A DNA stretch of 5,661 nucleotides, taken from Desulfobacteraceae bacterium (lineage in GTDB: Bacteria; Desulfobacterota; Desulfobacteria; Desulfobacterales; UBA11574). Below are positions 3,958 through 5,661 of this stretch, one piece after another. Both the position numbers and the translations under genes were made by a program. The notes beneath the pieces were generated by a model, which worked only from the letters and a program-made list of their open reading frames with translations, searched no databases and was not told where the DNA came from. Position 1 is the stretch's first letter. Each line of letters starts with the position of its first letter. Location: NCBI GenBank assembly GCA_013203195.1, contig JABMQM010000375.1, positions 1 to 5,661 on the forward strand, read 5' to 3'.

Positions 3958-5661
3958 TTATACTACAAGCTCTATAGACTGTTTTTCCGCATTCCGAACA
4001 AACAGCACTTTTCCTCTGATATCTTCCGTGACGTGATAGACGGAATCGTATACGAATACGGTAGTCCCCAAATACACGGTCTTTCTCACCTTCACTGCCA
4101 CGGGTTCGATTTCGTTTTCAGACATTTTTTGTACCAGCTCTTTCCTATATTTAGTCATCCTAGCTTCTTTACTCACTATCTCACGCCTAAGCTTAGCCAG
4201 CTTGCCAAGTTTATGGGATGTCTTTTGAAGAAGTGCTTTTTTTGTGCGTTTTTTAACGTATTGGGCTAAATTCATGTCCATCTTTGCCCTCGTACGGTTG
4301 AAATCCGTCAACCGTTTTGTAACATCATCCAAAAGCTTACGAGCCTTTGATTCCATTCCGACGCTCACGCGTGTTCTGACGCCGGCATCTGATCCTATTT
4401 CATTAACTTCGATACCCTTGACGGCCTCAACGGAACCACTCCTTATACGACCCTTTCCTTCAGTCACGATTATGCTGCCATTGGCCGATACAGTACTTCG
4501 CAATATATCATCGCGTACGAATATGTTGCCGTCAGCATGAACCCTGGCATTTTCAAAAAAGCGGGCTGTGAGATTTCCACCGGCGTGGACGCTTCCTTCT
4601 CCTGAACCGATGATCCCGCCGTGTATGTAGATGTCTCCACCGGCTTTGACTGTAGCATTTTCAATGCCGCCTCCGATTCTAATGTCACCGCTGGCACGTA
4701 CATCGAATCCCGAACGGATCCAACCTTTGATGTCAAGTGACCCTTCCATTGACAGGTTGCCGGTTGAATAATCCACATCACCAGGCACTTCGTACTGTTT
4801 GGCAACAAATATTTTGTTGTCTCGAGTAAGAATGACTATACCTTCTATTTCCGATGTAAAGCTAAGTCCATCATCTGAGGCCCCAACATTACTAGCCGGA
4901 ATGAGGACTTTTTCGGTACCAGGCTCAGCGGTGATGATATCGCCGAACACGTCAACCCCTTCTTTCCCATGCTTCAACGGAGTCTTGACCGCCAATATAT
5001 CTCCAGCTTTAACGCTTTGTATTGATTCGCGTTCTTTATAATTTATGCGCCCGGATCGCTCATCAATTGTTCCCGCAATTTTCTCTTGTTGAAACTTGAG
5101 TTCTATGCGTGCGTCCTCTCCTCGTTCAGGTGCTATCCCCTCCACGACAACGACATCGTTAATCGGCATGTTTTTCGAGGCAACCTCGCTCAACACCTGC
5201 TCGACAGCGTTCAAGTCGACCCCCTGGATTATTCCGCGATCGGTGAGTAATTTTTCAACCAGCTCCATGGTAAGCATCCTACCCGATCCCGACGGAGGAT
5301 GGACGGACAGATAGACTCTTAACTTATCTTCCGATACCAGCAACGGCTCGTCAGCACGCAAGCTGCCATCCACGTAATCCGCGTAGCTCACTGTAACATC
5401 CTCGGCAACGACGTATGTCAAGTCGTCATCGAGAACAGCGACATTGGTCCCGGCTGTTACATGTTTGTCCTTAGGTTTGGAACCGAAAAGGGTATCTCCT
5501 GATACGGTGCTTCCGTGTACTGGTTCTTCCACAGGGATTTTAATTGCCAGAACATCACCGGCAGTAACCATCTCCTTGAGAATGGTTGATGCATGCAGAC
5601 TGCCGACCTGTCTTGCGGCATCGATGGTTTCCGGATCATCACCATTAAGCCGAAATTTGAA
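3958..5661 (-). CDS. FapA-family (DUF342) protein, N-terminus cut by window
   Basis: 567 codons are visible and the frame continues off the right edge. The ATG at 5571 is not the start: coding sequence continues upstream, and the AAGGAG abutting it has zero spacing. Numbering from the edge, residues about 111-190 match the usual FapA N-terminal region ('VYLSVHPPSGSGR', then 'VEGIAPERGEDARIELKF'). Residues 217-276 are the AGDILAVKTP...EGVDVFGD module. Residues about 298-405 form a right-handed beta-helix-like array of short Gly-rich rungs (ASGDIRIGGGI, KAGGDIYIHGGI, HAGGNLTARF, HADGNIFVRDDI). Residues about 436-512 are a Lys/Arg-rich coiled coil, and 515-567 a beta-rich C-terminal domain. Residues 33-90 are a second copy of the 217-276 module, making the protein longer than standard FapA. 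FapA proteins are implicated in polar flagellar assembly and signalling; the role here is inferred. No flagellar gene is visible nearby. Probable operon with the CBS gene. Confidence 0.9.
   Translation of the reverse strand, partial: FKFRLNGDDPETIDAARQVGSLHASTILKEMVTAGDVLAIKIPVEEPVHGSTVSGDTLFGSKPKDKHVTAGTNVAVLDDDLTYVVAEDVTVSYADYVDGSLRADEPLLVSEDKLRVYLSVHPPSGSGRMLTMELVEKLLTDRGIIQGVDLNAVEQVLSEVASKNMPINDVVVVEGIAPERGEDARIELKFQQEKIAGTIDERSGRINYKERESIQSVKAGDILAVKTPLKHGKEGVDVFGDIITAEPGTEKVLIPASNVGASDDGLSFTSEIEGIVILTRDNKIFVAKQYEVPGDVDYSTGNLSMEGSLDIKGWIRSGFDVRASGDIRIGGGIENATVKAGGDIYIHGGIIGSGEGSVHAGGNLTARFFENARVHADGNIFVRDDILRSTVSANGSIIVTEGKGRIRSGSVEAVKGIEVNEIGSDAGVRTRVSVGMESKARKLLDDVTKRLTDFNRTRAKMDMNLAQYVKKRTKKALLQKTSHKLGKLAKLRREIVSKEARMTKYRKELVQKMSENEIEPVAVKVRKTVYLGTTVFVYDSVYHVTEDIRGKVLFVRNAEKQSIELVV
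4834..5013 (-). repeat. Protein-level duplicate module, copy B (FapA-family gene)
   Basis: This is the copy found at the canonical FapA position, directly before the Gly-rich beta-helix. It carries the family's usual 'EGVDVFGD' and 'SNVGASDDGL' elements. It pairs with copy A some 180 residues earlier in the same protein. Confidence 0.7.
5392..5565 (-). repeat. Protein-level duplicate module, copy A (FapA-family gene)
   Basis: Residues about 33-90 align with residues 217-276 of the same protein. Shared positions include AGD(V/I)LA(I/V)K.P, a Val-x-Gly-Asp turn (VSGD / VFGD), and a later NV..(x)DD.L segment. The copies are diverged in DNA, so this is an old domain duplication and not a recent tandem repeat. 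Confidence 0.7.

Noticed and set aside
3674..4036. Plus-strand open frame opposite the CBS gene and the FapA end
   Set aside because: The Ser/Thr-rich product is the reverse of two well-supported minus-strand genes and spans their junction.
4470..4808. Minus-strand open frame in a different frame within the FapA gene
   Set aside because: It overlaps the Gly-rich beta-helix coding region of FapA; its composition is that of an out-of-frame shadow.
5569..5571. ATG 5571 as the start of the FapA gene
   Set aside because: The frame continues open for 30 more codons to the window edge with plausible protein sequence, and the AAGGAG touching this ATG has no spacer.

Overview
The window looks like chromosomal DNA from a Gram-negative anaerobe, most likely a Desulfobacterota (deltaproteobacterial) lineage. 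This is an inference from gene content: a small MetE-like methyltransferase next to a thioredoxin-reductase-like flavoprotein, a FapA/DUF342 protein followed by a CBS-domain protein, an exported MltC-type protein and a consensus-quality sigma-54 promoter. No rRNA, tRNA, CRISPR array, transposase or integrase was found.

Layout. Positions 1-574 (minus) hold the N-terminal 191 codons of an exported protein with a signal peptide, a long charged coiled coil and an MltC N-terminal-like segment; its C-terminus lies off the left edge. A 350-bp divergent intergenic region (575-924) carries candidate promoters for both directions and several short palindromes. A two-gene plus-strand operon follows: a thioredoxin reductase-like flavoprotein (925-1836) and a UROD/MetE-fold methyltransferase (1849-2874), 12 bp apart. 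Then comes a 657-bp stretch (2875-3531) with no recognisable gene. It contains a near-perfect sigma-54 promoter (3065-3080) pointing at a small hydrophobic ORF (3108-3308), and an overlapping short ORF in another frame (3245-3421); together these may be an orphan small gene or a decayed one. The right third is a minus-strand operon read from the right edge: a FapA-family (DUF342) protein truncated at its N-terminus (3958-5661), then a two-CBS-domain protein (3532-3933) 24 bp downstream, then a weak candidate terminator (3461-3477).

How the genes may work together. The flavoprotein has a CxxC redox pair but lacks the usual NADPH 2'-phosphate motif. Its partner has a His-x-Cys...Cys zinc site of the kind that activates homocysteine or another thiol for methylation. 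The pair could form a redox-linked methyl-transfer or methionine-synthesis module, but this is inferred from adjacency only. FapA-family proteins are linked to polar flagellar assembly and signalling, and the CBS protein may add adenine-nucleotide sensing to that operon. The most unusual items are the sigma-54-driven orphan, the duplicated FapA N-terminal unit, and the cysteine-rich, NADPH-motif-less reductase paired with a MetE-like protein.
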